Assembly (NCBI RefSeq): GCF_000284375.1
Contig: NC_017249.1
Coordinates: 7,805,001 to 7,869,000, forward strand
DNA from: Bradyrhizobium japonicum USDA 6
GTDB taxonomy: Bacteria; Pseudomonadota; Alphaproteobacteria; Rhizobiales; Xanthobacteraceae
Length of the DNA stretch: 64,000 bases
Direction: 5' to 3'
Shown here: piece after piece, positions 54,201 through 61,612 of the stretch
Position numbering within the stretch: the first letter of the stretch is position 1
How the letters are laid out: every line of letters starts with the position of its first letter
Program-made: the position numbers and the translations under genes
The notes under the pieces: model-generated
The model's database searches: none
The model's input: only the letters and a program-made list of their open reading frames with translations
Told to the model about the DNA's origin: nothing

Positions 54201-57200
54201 TCCTCCAGAACGCGTCGATCGAGGCGGCACGTTTCCCCGGCCTGTCGGCGCGGCGGCTTGAGGTCGACCCGAAAGTCGCACGTTTCGACATCACGCTCGA
54301 ACTGGTCGAGGCCGACGGCCGCTTCACGGGCTTCTTCGAATACGCCACGGATCTGTTCGACGCGGCGACCATCGAAGCCATGGCCGCTCAGTTCAAGACG
54401 CTGCTCAAGGCCGTGATCACCAATCCGGAGCAGCGCATCTCGCGCCTGCCGCTCCTGACGGAGGCCGAACGCCGGCAGTTGCTGGCGAAAGGCCAGGGCG
54501 TCGTGGCCAATTTCACCACGCGCGGCAATCTCTGCGAACGCCTCGAGCGCCAGGCGAAGAAGACACCAAATGCGATCGCCGTCTCCGACGGCCGCACCTC
54601 CCTGACCTATCAGGAGCTCGCCCGCTGCAGCCAGGCGGCGGCGCGCTGGCTCGCGCGCGAAGGCGTCGGAGCCGAGAGCGTTGTCGCCTTGCTTGCGGAT
54701 CGCGGGCCCGACCTGCTCGCCGCGATGATCGCCGCGCAGCGCGTGGGCGCAGCCTTCCTCAATCTCGATCCCGACCAGCCGCCGGCGCGGCTTGCGACCA
54801 TCCTCGGATCGAGCTGCGCCCGCATGCTGCTGACCGGGCGCGCCCAGTCGGCCATGGTCGAGGCGCTGCTCGAACCGCTGGTCGAGCGCATCCATGTCGC
54901 CGAGCTCGAGGACGCGATCGCACCCGGATCGACCAGGCCGGCCCGCGCCGCGCGGCGCGCGGCCGCGAGCCTCGCCTATCTCATCTACACATCCGGCTCC
55001 TCCGGCGCGCCGAAGGGCGTCATGATCGAGCAGCGCGGGCTGTCGAACCATCTGGCGTCGCTCATTTCCGAGCTCGGCCTTACGGCCAGGGACGTGATCG
55101 CCCAGACCGCGCCGCAGAGCTTTGTCATCTCGGTCTGGCAGTTCCTTGCCGGTCCCATGGTCGGCGCGCGCGTCCATGTCTGTGCCCACGCAATCGTGCA
55201 GGACCCGATCCTGCTCGCGCGGGAGATCGAGCGTGAAGCGATCAGCGTGCTCGAGATCGTCCCGTCGCTGCTGCGGGTGATCCTCGACCGCATGGACGAC
55301 GCGCAGGTCCAGCGCGCGTTTGCGGGATTGCGGCTCCTGATCTCGACCGGCGAGCCGCTGCCGGTCGATCTCTGCCGCGCCTGGTTCGCCCGCTGCCCGA
55401 AGGTGCCGCTGATCAACGCCTATGGCGCGTCGGAATGTTCCGACGACGTCTCGCTGCATCGCCTGACCAAAGCGCCGGCGGCGGCGACGAGCAACGTCCC
55501 GGTCGGCGCGCCGCTGTCCAACACCCAGCTCCATGTGCTCGATCTAAACCTCCAGCCGCTGCCGGTCGGCGTGACCGGCGAGCTTTGCATCGGCGGCGCC
55601 GGCGTCGGCCGCGGCTACATCAACGATCCCGCGCAGAGCCGTCAGCGTTTCCTGCCCGATCCGTTCTCGCGCCAGGAGGGCGCGCGGCTGTACCGGACCG
55701 GCGACCTCGCACGCCGCCGCGCTGACGGCACCATCGAATGCCTCGGCCGCGCCGATCATCAGGTCAAGGTCCGGGGCTACCGTATCGAGCTCAAGGAGAT
55801 CGAGAACGCGCTTGCCAATCATCCTGCGGTGCGCGCCGGCATCGTCGAGCCGCGCCGCGAGGCGAGCGGCGATGTCAGGCTGATCGCCCATATCGTCGCA
55901 AGGGCCGGCAGCAAGAGCAGCGGCAGCGAGCTGCGCGACTTCCTGAAGAGCCGGCTGCCGGGCCATGCCATCCCGTCCGCATTCCTGTTCCTGGACCAGA
56001 TGCCGCTCAATGCCCATGGCAAGATCGACCGGTCGGCGCTGCGGGCGCCCGCACAGCAGGACGTCTCCGCACCGGACGCCGCCGTGCCGGCGCGCCACTT
56101 CACCGAAAAAGTGCTCTCGGACATCTGGGTCGACCTGCTGAAGGTCGAGAGCCTCGGCGTGACCGATAATTTCTTCGATCTCGGCGGTCATTCGCTGCTG
56201 GCGGGCCAGTCGATGGCGCGCGTCGCCCGTGCGCTCGGCGTGTCGCTGCCGATCAAGACCATCTTCGAGGCTCCGACGATCGAAGAACTCGCCCGGCGGG
56301 TTGACGAGGCCGTGGCAGCAAAGCCGCGCAAGCCGGCAACAGGCATGCTGCGGCCTGCTGAAAGCGGGCTCCCAACGCTCTCGATCGCACAGGACCAGAT
56401 GATGCGGATCGAGCAGAACCTGCCGGGCCTGCCGCTGTTCAACCTGCCCTTTGCCTTCCGCCTCCAGGGCCCGCTCGATCCGACCACCCTCGCGCAGGCG
56501 TTCGGCGACATCGTGCGCCGCCACGAATCGCTGCGGACCGGATTTGGCCGGAGCGGCGAAGAGCCCGTCAGCCGCATCGCGACACCCGGCGAGCTCGGAC
56601 CGGCCCTCACCATCGAGGTCATCGGCGACGGACGTCCCCACGACAACAAGCGGCGCAAAGCCCTCGAACTCAGGAAGATCGATCTCCTGATCGAGCAGGA
56701 GACCTACGCCCCGTTCGACACCGCGCGGCCACCGTTGTTGCGGGCGCGGCTGTTGCGGCTCCATGCCGACGATCATGTGCTGCTGCTGACGCTGCATCAT
56801 GCCATTGCCGACGGCTGGTCGATCGGCGTGCTGTTCGAGGAGCTGTCCAACCGCTATGCGGCCCTGGCCGGACGTCCGTCCGTGCCGCTGCCGAAATTGC
56901 CGCTCGCGTTTTCGGACGTCGCCCGCTGGCAGCGCTGGTGGTGCGGCACCGACGCCGCCCGCCGCCAGGCCGCCGACTGGACGGAGAATCTGCGCGGCGC
57001 GGCCCCCGCCTTCGACGGTGAAGCAAGCCCCGGCGCGTCCACCGGGCATCACCCCGTCAGCCTCGAGCGCGAGCTGATCGGCCGGCTCACGGCGTTCGCC
57101 GGCCGGCATAACAGCACGCTGTTCATGTGCCTTCTCACCGGCCTGAAAGCCCTGCTGCTGGCGCAGAGCGGCCGCAACGACATTTCAGTCGCCACCGCCA

Positions 57201-57718
57201 TGGCCAATCGCGCCCAGCCGGATACCGACCGGGTCGTCGGTCCGTTCGAGAACACGGTGATCGTCCGTACCCGAATCACGCCGGAGCTGTCGTTCGCGCA
57301 AGCCCTGGCCCGGGTGCGCCAGAGCGTGCTCGACGCGCACGCGCGCCAGGAGCTGCCGTTCAACATCCTGGCCGACCATCTGGAGCAGGAGGGGATCAAT
57401 CCGGCCTCGCTGCTCCAGGTCTATTTCACCCTGCAAAATCCGCTGCGCCAGCCGCTCGATCTGGCCGACGTCACGATCGAATCGATCGGCAACGTCGCGC
57501 GCGAAGGCCAGCCGGTGCTGCCGATCGACCAGACCTGGCTGTCGCTGATGCTCAAGGAGCGCCCCACCGGAATCACCGGCTCATGCAATTACAAGGGCGA
57601 GCTGCTCGATGGCCGCAGGGTCGGTGAGTGGATGGCGAATCTCGTCGCGCTGCTGGATGCGGCCGTCGCCCACCCCAACACGCCGCTCGGCCGATTACTC
57701 GCTCGCAGGGCGGCATGA
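51275..57718 (+). CDS. Non-ribosomal peptide synthetase, A-PCP-C-A-PCP-C
   Basis: The product is 2147 residues. A1 (about 1-520) resembles acyl-CoA/oxalyl-CoA synthetases (LLTSGTAARPKMVPLTQRN, YGMTEAAS, GRIKDVINRGGQKISP). PCP1 has Ser570 (GADSL). C1 (620-1065) has HHLVTDGW at 759. A2 (1080-1595) has YTSGSSGAPKG, NAYGASE and Lys1583, but FVISVW at 1283 has Val where Asp binds the amino group. PCP2 has Ser1640 (GGHSL). C2 (1690-2147) has HHAIADGW at 1841. There is no thioesterase or reductase, so release may be by C2. ATG 51275 is chosen over TTG 51242; TTG 51281 has better ribosome-site spacing. Confidence 0.93.
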   Translation: MALSHIASAAGEDSDSAGAETRTFADIGGLLDFYARKTPAAPALLAPGRPALTYGKLGELIQQLVRTLRGLGIAPADRIAVALPRGADSALALIAVASAGACVPVNPDLTADELQRYFSELKLTALVTRADMNSPSRDVAKALDIAVIDFVPGPNDNLGGCAFIGPAVGPASTSGASRGDDDAFILLTSGTAARPKMVPLTQRNVCLSAYNAGRVLSLAAHDRLLNALPLFHAHGLISGLLTALAAGSSVICTNGFDASSFFSWMRELRPTWYTAVPTIHRALLTAAEADPDRARSSSLRVIRSASSSLAPAILNGLEAMFGVPVLETYGMTEAASQISANPFELRKVGSVGRAAGPEIAIMDGAGRTLASGEHGEIMLRGPNMSRGYYNDEAATRAAFRNGWFRTGDLGYLDADGYLFIVGRIKDVINRGGQKISPLEVEEVLLSHPAVLEAGVFAVPHQKLGENVAAVVVLRPNSEATPDQLRQFARKRLAAYKVPSLIRGVAALPKGASGKVKRNALADLIATAEHGDEAQLPRNALETQLAGIWADLLELRQVGIDQDVFALGADSLAATQMRSRLRERFNVDFSFEDIFDCATISALAARIETATTHRGTTAPAWRQAAAADAPLSFQQQRMYVLSRLDPTRYNYNVVEVAVLKGLVDVPALAASLASICARHEALRSVFIERGGEPAQRVLQSAPRFEQIKLKPCAADKRAAIIRREALELAQYPFDLAREPPLKVTLLSFDKSSHALVVNVHHLVTDGWSQRLFWDELAAHYSAARKASAVTLPSPAFQYRDFALWQQSWAQTPAAKQQLDYWRTQLDGVTTLPLRTDRPRPEVWSGHGARHYLEFSKALSADLRALSQDQGVTPFMTLLAAFQCLLFRHTGHEDVATGSLIANRNQIESERLIGLFANTLILRNDFGGDPGFGELLRRVRQVTLDAYRNQDLPIEEVLRALQIARRSDGNPLFRIMFILQNASIEAARFPGLSARRLEVDPKVARFDITLELVEADGRFTGFFEYATDLFDAATIEAMAAQFKTLLKAVITNPEQRISRLPLLTEAERRQLLAKGQGVVANFTTRGNLCERLERQAKKTPNAIAVSDGRTSLTYQELARCSQAAARWLAREGVGAESVVALLADRGPDLLAAMIAAQRVGAAFLNLDPDQPPARLATILGSSCARMLLTGRAQSAMVEALLEPLVERIHVAELEDAIAPGSTRPARAARRAAASLAYLIYTSGSSGAPKGVMIEQRGLSNHLASLISELGLTARDVIAQTAPQSFVISVWQFLAGPMVGARVHVCAHAIVQDPILLAREIEREAISVLEIVPSLLRVILDRMDDAQVQRAFAGLRLLISTGEPLPVDLCRAWFARCPKVPLINAYGASECSDDVSLHRLTKAPAAATSNVPVGAPLSNTQLHVLDLNLQPLPVGVTGELCIGGAGVGRGYINDPAQSRQRFLPDPFSRQEGARLYRTGDLARRRADGTIECLGRADHQVKVRGYRIELKEIENALANHPAVRAGIVEPRREASGDVRLIAHIVARAGSKSSGSELRDFLKSRLPGHAIPSAFLFLDQMPLNAHGKIDRSALRAPAQQDVSAPDAAVPARHFTEKVLSDIWVDLLKVESLGVTDNFFDLGGHSLLAGQSMARVARALGVSLPIKTIFEAPTIEELARRVDEAVAAKPRKPATGMLRPAESGLPTLSIAQDQMMRIEQNLPGLPLFNLPFAFRLQGPLDPTTLAQAFGDIVRRHESLRTGFGRSGEEPVSRIATPGELGPALTIEVIGDGRPHDNKRRKALELRKIDLLIEQETYAPFDTARPPLLRARLLRLHADDHVLLLTLHHAIADGWSIGVLFEELSNRYAALAGRPSVPLPKLPLAFSDVARWQRWWCGTDAARRQAADWTENLRGAAPAFDGEASPGASTGHHPVSLERELIGRLTAFAGRHNSTLFMCLLTGLKALLLAQSGRNDISVATAMANRAQPDTDRVVGPFENTVIVRTRITPELSFAQALARVRQSVLDAHARQELPFNILADHLEQEGINPASLLQVYFTLQNPLRQPLDLADVTIESIGNVAREGQPVLPIDQTWLSLMLKERPTGITGSCNYKGELLDGRRVGEWMANLVALLDAAVAHPNTPLGRLLARRAA

Positions 57719-57860
57719 CCGGCTGTACGGGACGGGAGAACACAGGTTCACTCGCCAAAGCTGTGAATGACCAAGTTGCAGCTTGATTATTTGGTGCCAG
57801 CGCGCAAGATTATTCTCTCGATTTGATTTGGACGATTATTTTCAACCGGGGGAGTTTGTT

Positions 57861-58031
57861 ATGGGTTTCATCAAATTTACCAAGGGTACCTCGTTGAGCG
57901 ACAAGGACCGCAAGGCCCTGCAAAAGCTGCTGGGCGCGGAGAAGAAGAAGCTCCAGTCCGCGCTCAAGGATGTCGACGCCAGCCTTTCGATGCTGGGCGG
58001 AGCGAAGAAAGCCAAGAAGAAGAAGAAGTAA
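57861..58031 (+). CDS. Small lysine-rich protein (56 aa) next to the NRPS
   Basis: The product starts MGFIKFTKGTSLSDKDRKAL and ends in a run of lysines (KKAKKKKK). The middle is a likely amphipathic helix (QKLLGAEKKKLQSALKDVDA). GGGGAG lies 8 bases before the ATG, and the AT-rich 140-bp leader suggests its own promoter. It is not an MbtH protein: the conserved Trp residues are absent. It might bind nucleic acid or acidic proteins, or be a precursor; this is open. Confidence 0.7.
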   Translation: MGFIKFTKGTSLSDKDRKALQKLLGAEKKKLQSALKDVDASLSMLGGAKKAKKKKK

Positions 58032-58167
58032 GGACCGTCGGCCGGGACGCCGCACGAATCCTCAGGCTTCACTTTCCGGATATTGGGCCGCTCGCTCGTC
58101 GAGTTGGGGTCTCGCACAAGCTTGCGCCTGTAAACCGGCCTGCAAATCGACAAGAAATTGCCCGGGT

Positions 58168-58216
58168 GGACCGTTAGAAGCGGTCCGCTCAGTTGATTCT
58201 TGCTCAGTTGATTCTT
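58168..58216. repeat. Hairpin plus 15-bp tandem repeat before the PPTase gene
   Basis: GGACCG (58168-58173) pairs with CGGTCC (58181-58186) around a 7-base loop. Immediately after, GCTCAGTTGATTCTT occurs twice in tandem at 58187-58201 and 58202-58216. The hairpin could end transcription of the small gene; the repeat may be slippage or a binding site. Confidence 0.6.
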
Positions 58217-58265
58217 CCGTCAGGGCCGGAGACTTGGCCTCCACCTGACGCCATGGGCCCTATTG

Positions 58266-58997
58266 ATGGCAGACGACAGAATTGAACTGTTTGTCGGACT
58301 GATCGAGACCATTGACGCTCCGGGCGCAGTCGATGCGTGCCGACGCCTGCTCTCGGTCGACGAACGGATCCGCGCCGATCGCTTCATGTTCGAGCGGCAT
58401 CGGCGGCAATATATCTTCGCGCACGCGATGCTGCGCCTGGCGCTGTCGCAGGCCGCACCGAACGTCGCACCCACCGATTGGTCGTTCGGGGCCGGTCGCT
58501 ATGGGCGGCCGTTTGTCGCGGCGCCCGCGACCTCGACCGCGTTGCATTTCAGCCTGTCCCATGCCGATGGCTGCGTTGCCTGCGTCGTGTCCGGGCATGA
58601 GACCGTCGGCGTCGACGTCGAAACCGTGTCACGGCGGGTCGCGCCCCTGTCCACCGCGCTTCGCTTCTTTGCGCCGGAGGAGGTCGAAACGTTGCGCGGA
58701 CTGCCGGAGCCCGCCGCGATCGAGCGCTTTTTCGACTATTGGACGCTCAAGGAGGCTTATCTGAAGGCAAGGGGGTTTGGGCTCAATCTGCCGCTCGACG
58801 CTTTCGCGATGCAGGTGTCCCGCGAGGCCATCGAGATCAGCTTCAAGCCCGATATCGCCGACGATCCGCATGCATGGCGCTTCTCGCTGTGCTCGCCGTC
58901 GCCCTCGCATCGCCTCGCGATCGCCGACGGCTCCCGTGCGCACGGCGGCCTTCCCATCACCCGCAATTCCTGGCCGTTCCAGGAAGCGGCTGAATGA
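58266..58997 (+). CDS. Sfp-type 4'-phosphopantetheinyl transferase
   Basis: The product is 243 residues from ATG 58266 (MADDRIELFVGLI). Family motifs: FSLSHADGCVACVVSG, GVDVETVSRR with the Mg-binding Asp, and FFDYWTLKEAYLKARG (WxxKEAxxK). It should transfer phosphopantetheine from CoA to Ser570 and Ser1640 of the NRPS upstream. Its end overlaps the LLM monooxygenase start (ATGA). Confidence 0.9.
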   Translation: MADDRIELFVGLIETIDAPGAVDACRRLLSVDERIRADRFMFERHRRQYIFAHAMLRLALSQAAPNVAPTDWSFGAGRYGRPFVAAPATSTALHFSLSHADGCVACVVSGHETVGVDVETVSRRVAPLSTALRFFAPEEVETLRGLPEPAAIERFFDYWTLKEAYLKARGFGLNLPLDAFAMQVSREAIEISFKPDIADDPHAWRFSLCSPSPSHRLAIADGSRAHGGLPITRNSWPFQEAAE

Positions 58998-59974
58998 CGC
59001 CCCCGCGGCTGCGCGTCTTTCCCGCGATCTCGCGCAACCGCGATCCCAAGAAATATGTCGGCGAGCTGATGCGGGTGGCACAGTTCGCCGACCGCAACGG
59101 CTTCGAAGGCATCCTGCTGTTCGAAGGCAACGACGTGTTCGTCGAGCCCTGGGCGATGGCCCAGCACATCATGGGTGAGACCACGCGAAGCTCGCCGCTC
59201 ATCGCGGTCAATCCGGTCTACATGCACCCGTTCACCGCGGCAAAATTCGTCTCGTCCTTTGCGCAGCTCCACGGCCGCAAGGTCTATCTCAACATGATCA
59301 CGGGGACCGCGGTCAGCGACCTGCAGGGGCTGGGCGACGAGCAGTCGCATGCCGACCGCTATGTCCGGCTCGGCGAATTCGTGGCGCTGATGCGCCAATT
59401 GCTGGAAAGCCCCCGCCCGGTGAATGTCGAGGGCCGGTTCTATCGCGCAGGCAATCTGCAACTTCGCCCGCGCCTGCCGGCGGAGCTGATGCCGGAATTC
59501 CTGGTCGCGGGCCAGTCGGAGGCGGCTCAGCGCGTGGCGAAGGAGACCGGCTGCATCAAGATGCAGATGCTGCCGCCCGATCTCGATCGCGGTCTCGATG
59601 CGCCCGGAATGAACTTTGGCATCTTCGCCCGCGAGGGCCGTGAGGAAGCACGACAGGCCGCGAAGGCGCGCTTTCGCGACAATCCCGATGATCGCGAACT
59701 GCTCGCGCTCACCGTGGAGAACAGCGATTCCGTGTGGAAGCGGCGGCTCTATGACGGCCAGAACGGAGAGCTCGCGGACAACGGCTACTGGCTGCTGCCG
59801 TTTTTGACCTTCCAGGCCGACTGCCCCTATCTGGTCGGCAGTTACACCGAGATCGGCGCAAAGCTTAAGGATTTTGCGGCGAAGGGCCTGACCACGATCA
59901 TGCTCGACATGGTCGCCGACGAGGCCGAGATGCAGCACGTCCGCAAGGCGCTCGCGGCGAGCGGGATGTTTTAG
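58994..59974 (+). CDS. LLM-class flavin-dependent monooxygenase (SsuD-like)
   Basis: The product is 326 residues with a luciferase-like TIM barrel (RVAQFADRNGFEGILLFEGN, KVYLNMITGTAVSDLQGLG, LVAGQSEAAQRVAKETG). It should use reduced flavin and oxygen. It is coupled to the PPTase gene, so it may tailor the NRPS product. But a sulfonate-type ABC transporter lies just beyond it, convergent, so alkanesulfonate-like use is also possible. The stop overlaps that of the ATPase gene on the other strand. Confidence 0.85.
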   Translation: MTPPRLRVFPAISRNRDPKKYVGELMRVAQFADRNGFEGILLFEGNDVFVEPWAMAQHIMGETTRSSPLIAVNPVYMHPFTAAKFVSSFAQLHGRKVYLNMITGTAVSDLQGLGDEQSHADRYVRLGEFVALMRQLLESPRPVNVEGRFYRAGNLQLRPRLPAELMPEFLVAGQSEAAQRVAKETGCIKMQMLPPDLDRGLDAPGMNFGIFAREGREEARQAAKARFRDNPDDRELLALTVENSDSVWKRRLYDGQNGELADNGYWLLPFLTFQADCPYLVGSYTEIGAKLKDFAAKGLTTIMLDMVADEAEMQHVRKALAASGMF

Positions 59975-60810
59975 GACGTCAGGCCGAGCGGACTGAGCCG
60001 TGTCAGCGGCTCGCTGCCTTCCGGCCGTCGCAGAAGCTGCATGACATGCCGCTTCAGGCGCACGAACTCGGGTTCGGTCACGAGATCGTGGCTGCGTGGC
60101 CGCGCGAAAGGCAGCACGACATCCTCGATCACCCGGCCGGGTCTTGCGCTCATTACGACGATGCGATCGGCGAGGAACAATGCCTCGTCGATGTCGTGGG
60201 TGACGAAGACCGTCGTGGTTGGGATCTTGCTCCAGATGTCGAGCAGGACCTCCTGCATCATGCCGCGCGTCTGCGCGTCGAGCGCGCTGAAGGGCTCGTC
60301 CATCAGCAGCACCCGCGGCTGGTTGATCAGGACCCTCGCAATTTCCACGCGCTGCTGCATACCGCCCGACAATTGCGCCGGATAAAACGCCTCGAAGCCG
60401 GAAAGGCCGACCAGCTTCAGGATCGCGTCGGCGGCGCGGTCGCGCTCCCTCCTCGCGAGTCCCCGCATCTTCGGGCCGAAGGCAACATTGTCACGCACCC
60501 GCTTCCAGGGAAACAGCGTGTGCTGCTGAAACACCATGCCCCGGTCCGGGCTCGGACTCTGGACCTCCTGGCCGTCGACCGTGAGACGGCCGGCCGTGAT
60601 CGGCAAATGCCCGGCCAGCGCGCCGAGCAGCGTAGATTTGCCGCAGCCGGAGGGACCGAGGATGCAGACGAGCTCGCCCGGCGCAATCGCGACATCGAGA
60701 CCGCTGACCGCTTCGAATGCGCCACCGCCCGATCCGAGCGAGATCGAGACATCGGCGAAGTCGATCCGACCGACGCTCTTCGTGCCGATATCCGCGACCC
60801 GGATGTTCAT
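59971..60810 (-). CDS. ABC transporter ATPase, nitrate/sulfonate/taurine type (SsuB/TauB-like)
   Basis: The product is 279 residues. Walker A GPSGCGKST, signature LSGGMQQRVEIARVL, Walker B VLLMDEPFSALD and the switch His in VFVTHDIDEALFLADR are all intact. It should drive import with the overlapping permease gene (ATGA at 60807-60810). It is the last gene of the three-gene transporter operon. Confidence 0.9.
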   Translation of the reverse strand: MNIRVADIGTKSVGRIDFADVSISLGSGGGAFEAVSGLDVAIAPGELVCILGPSGCGKSTLLGALAGHLPITAGRLTVDGQEVQSPSPDRGMVFQQHTLFPWKRVRDNVAFGPKMRGLARRERDRAADAILKLVGLSGFEAFYPAQLSGGMQQRVEIARVLINQPRVLLMDEPFSALDAQTRGMMQEVLLDIWSKIPTTTVFVTHDIDEALFLADRIVVMSARPGRVIEDVVLPFARPRSHDLVTEPEFVRLKRHVMQLLRRPEGSEPLTRLSPLGLTS

Positions 60811-61608
60811 CGCGCCACCTTCGGGTTACGCCAGGGCATCAGAAGCCGCCCTGCCGCTGTCAGCAGCCAGCTCGAACCCATGCCGAGCAGGCCGATGATC
60901 AGCATGCCGACGATGATGTCGGCGTAGTTCTGGAGCGTGTAGGCTTCCCAGGTGTAATAGCCGATGCCGAACTGGCCCGAGATCATCTCCGCGGTGACGA
61001 GGCAGAACCACGAGGTGCCCATGCCGATCGCAAGCCCGGTGACGATGCTGGGCGCGGCGTCCGGCAGCACGACTTCCCTCAGAATCGCCAACTCCCTCGC
61101 GCCGAGGCTGCGGGCGGAGGCAACCAGCCGGCGGTCGACATTCGCGACACCGTGGACGGTGTTCAGCACGATCGGAAACAAGGCACCTATGAAAGTGATG
61201 TAGATCATCGAGAGTTCGGACGACGGAAAGATCAGGATCGACAGCGGTATCCACGCCACCGCCGGAATCGGGCGCAGCAATTCCAGCGGCGGCAGCAGAA
61301 GGTCGCTCGCGGCGCGTGACCGGCCGATGGCAAAAACCAAGGATCACGCCGATCACCACCGCCGCCCCATAGCCGGCGAACACGCGCCAGAGGCTGCTGG
61401 TGACGTGTGCCGTCAGTTTCGGCGAACGAAACAGGGCGAACGCCGATTGAACGACCTCGACCGGCGGCGGCACGTTGCGGAAGGTCACGATCCCCAGATT
61501 GAGATGCGTTGTCGAAGCGACCTGCCACAGGGCGATGCAGGCCAGGATCGAAAGGGCGCGGACCATCCAACGGATGCCCGCAGGCCGCGCCTTGATAGCG
61601 GTGGCCAT
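60807..61608 (-). CDS. ABC permease (SsuC/TauC-like) with an apparent +1 frameshift
   Basis: The N-terminal part is read from ATG 61608 (MATAIKARPAG, through VVIGVILGF), and the rest in another frame from about 61336 (AIGRSRAASDLLLPPLELLR to the end). The join lies at a run of five A on the plus strand (61332-61336); four would restore one frame of about 267 residues, normal for the family. The C-terminal part has the EAA loop for ATPase contact (RSLGARELAILREVVLPDA). This may be a sequencing error, a slippage site or a true mutation. Flanking genes look intact. Confidence 0.7.
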
Positions 61609-61612
61609 CGCC

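Noticed and set aside
53369..55534. 721-codon minus-strand open frame
   Set aside because: It lies opposite the NRPS C1 and A2 domains, whose core motifs prove the coding strand.
57861..58031. MbtH-like protein for the NRPS
   Set aside because: Length is near that of MbtH proteins but the conserved Trp and Pro pattern is absent and the protein is mostly lysine-rich.
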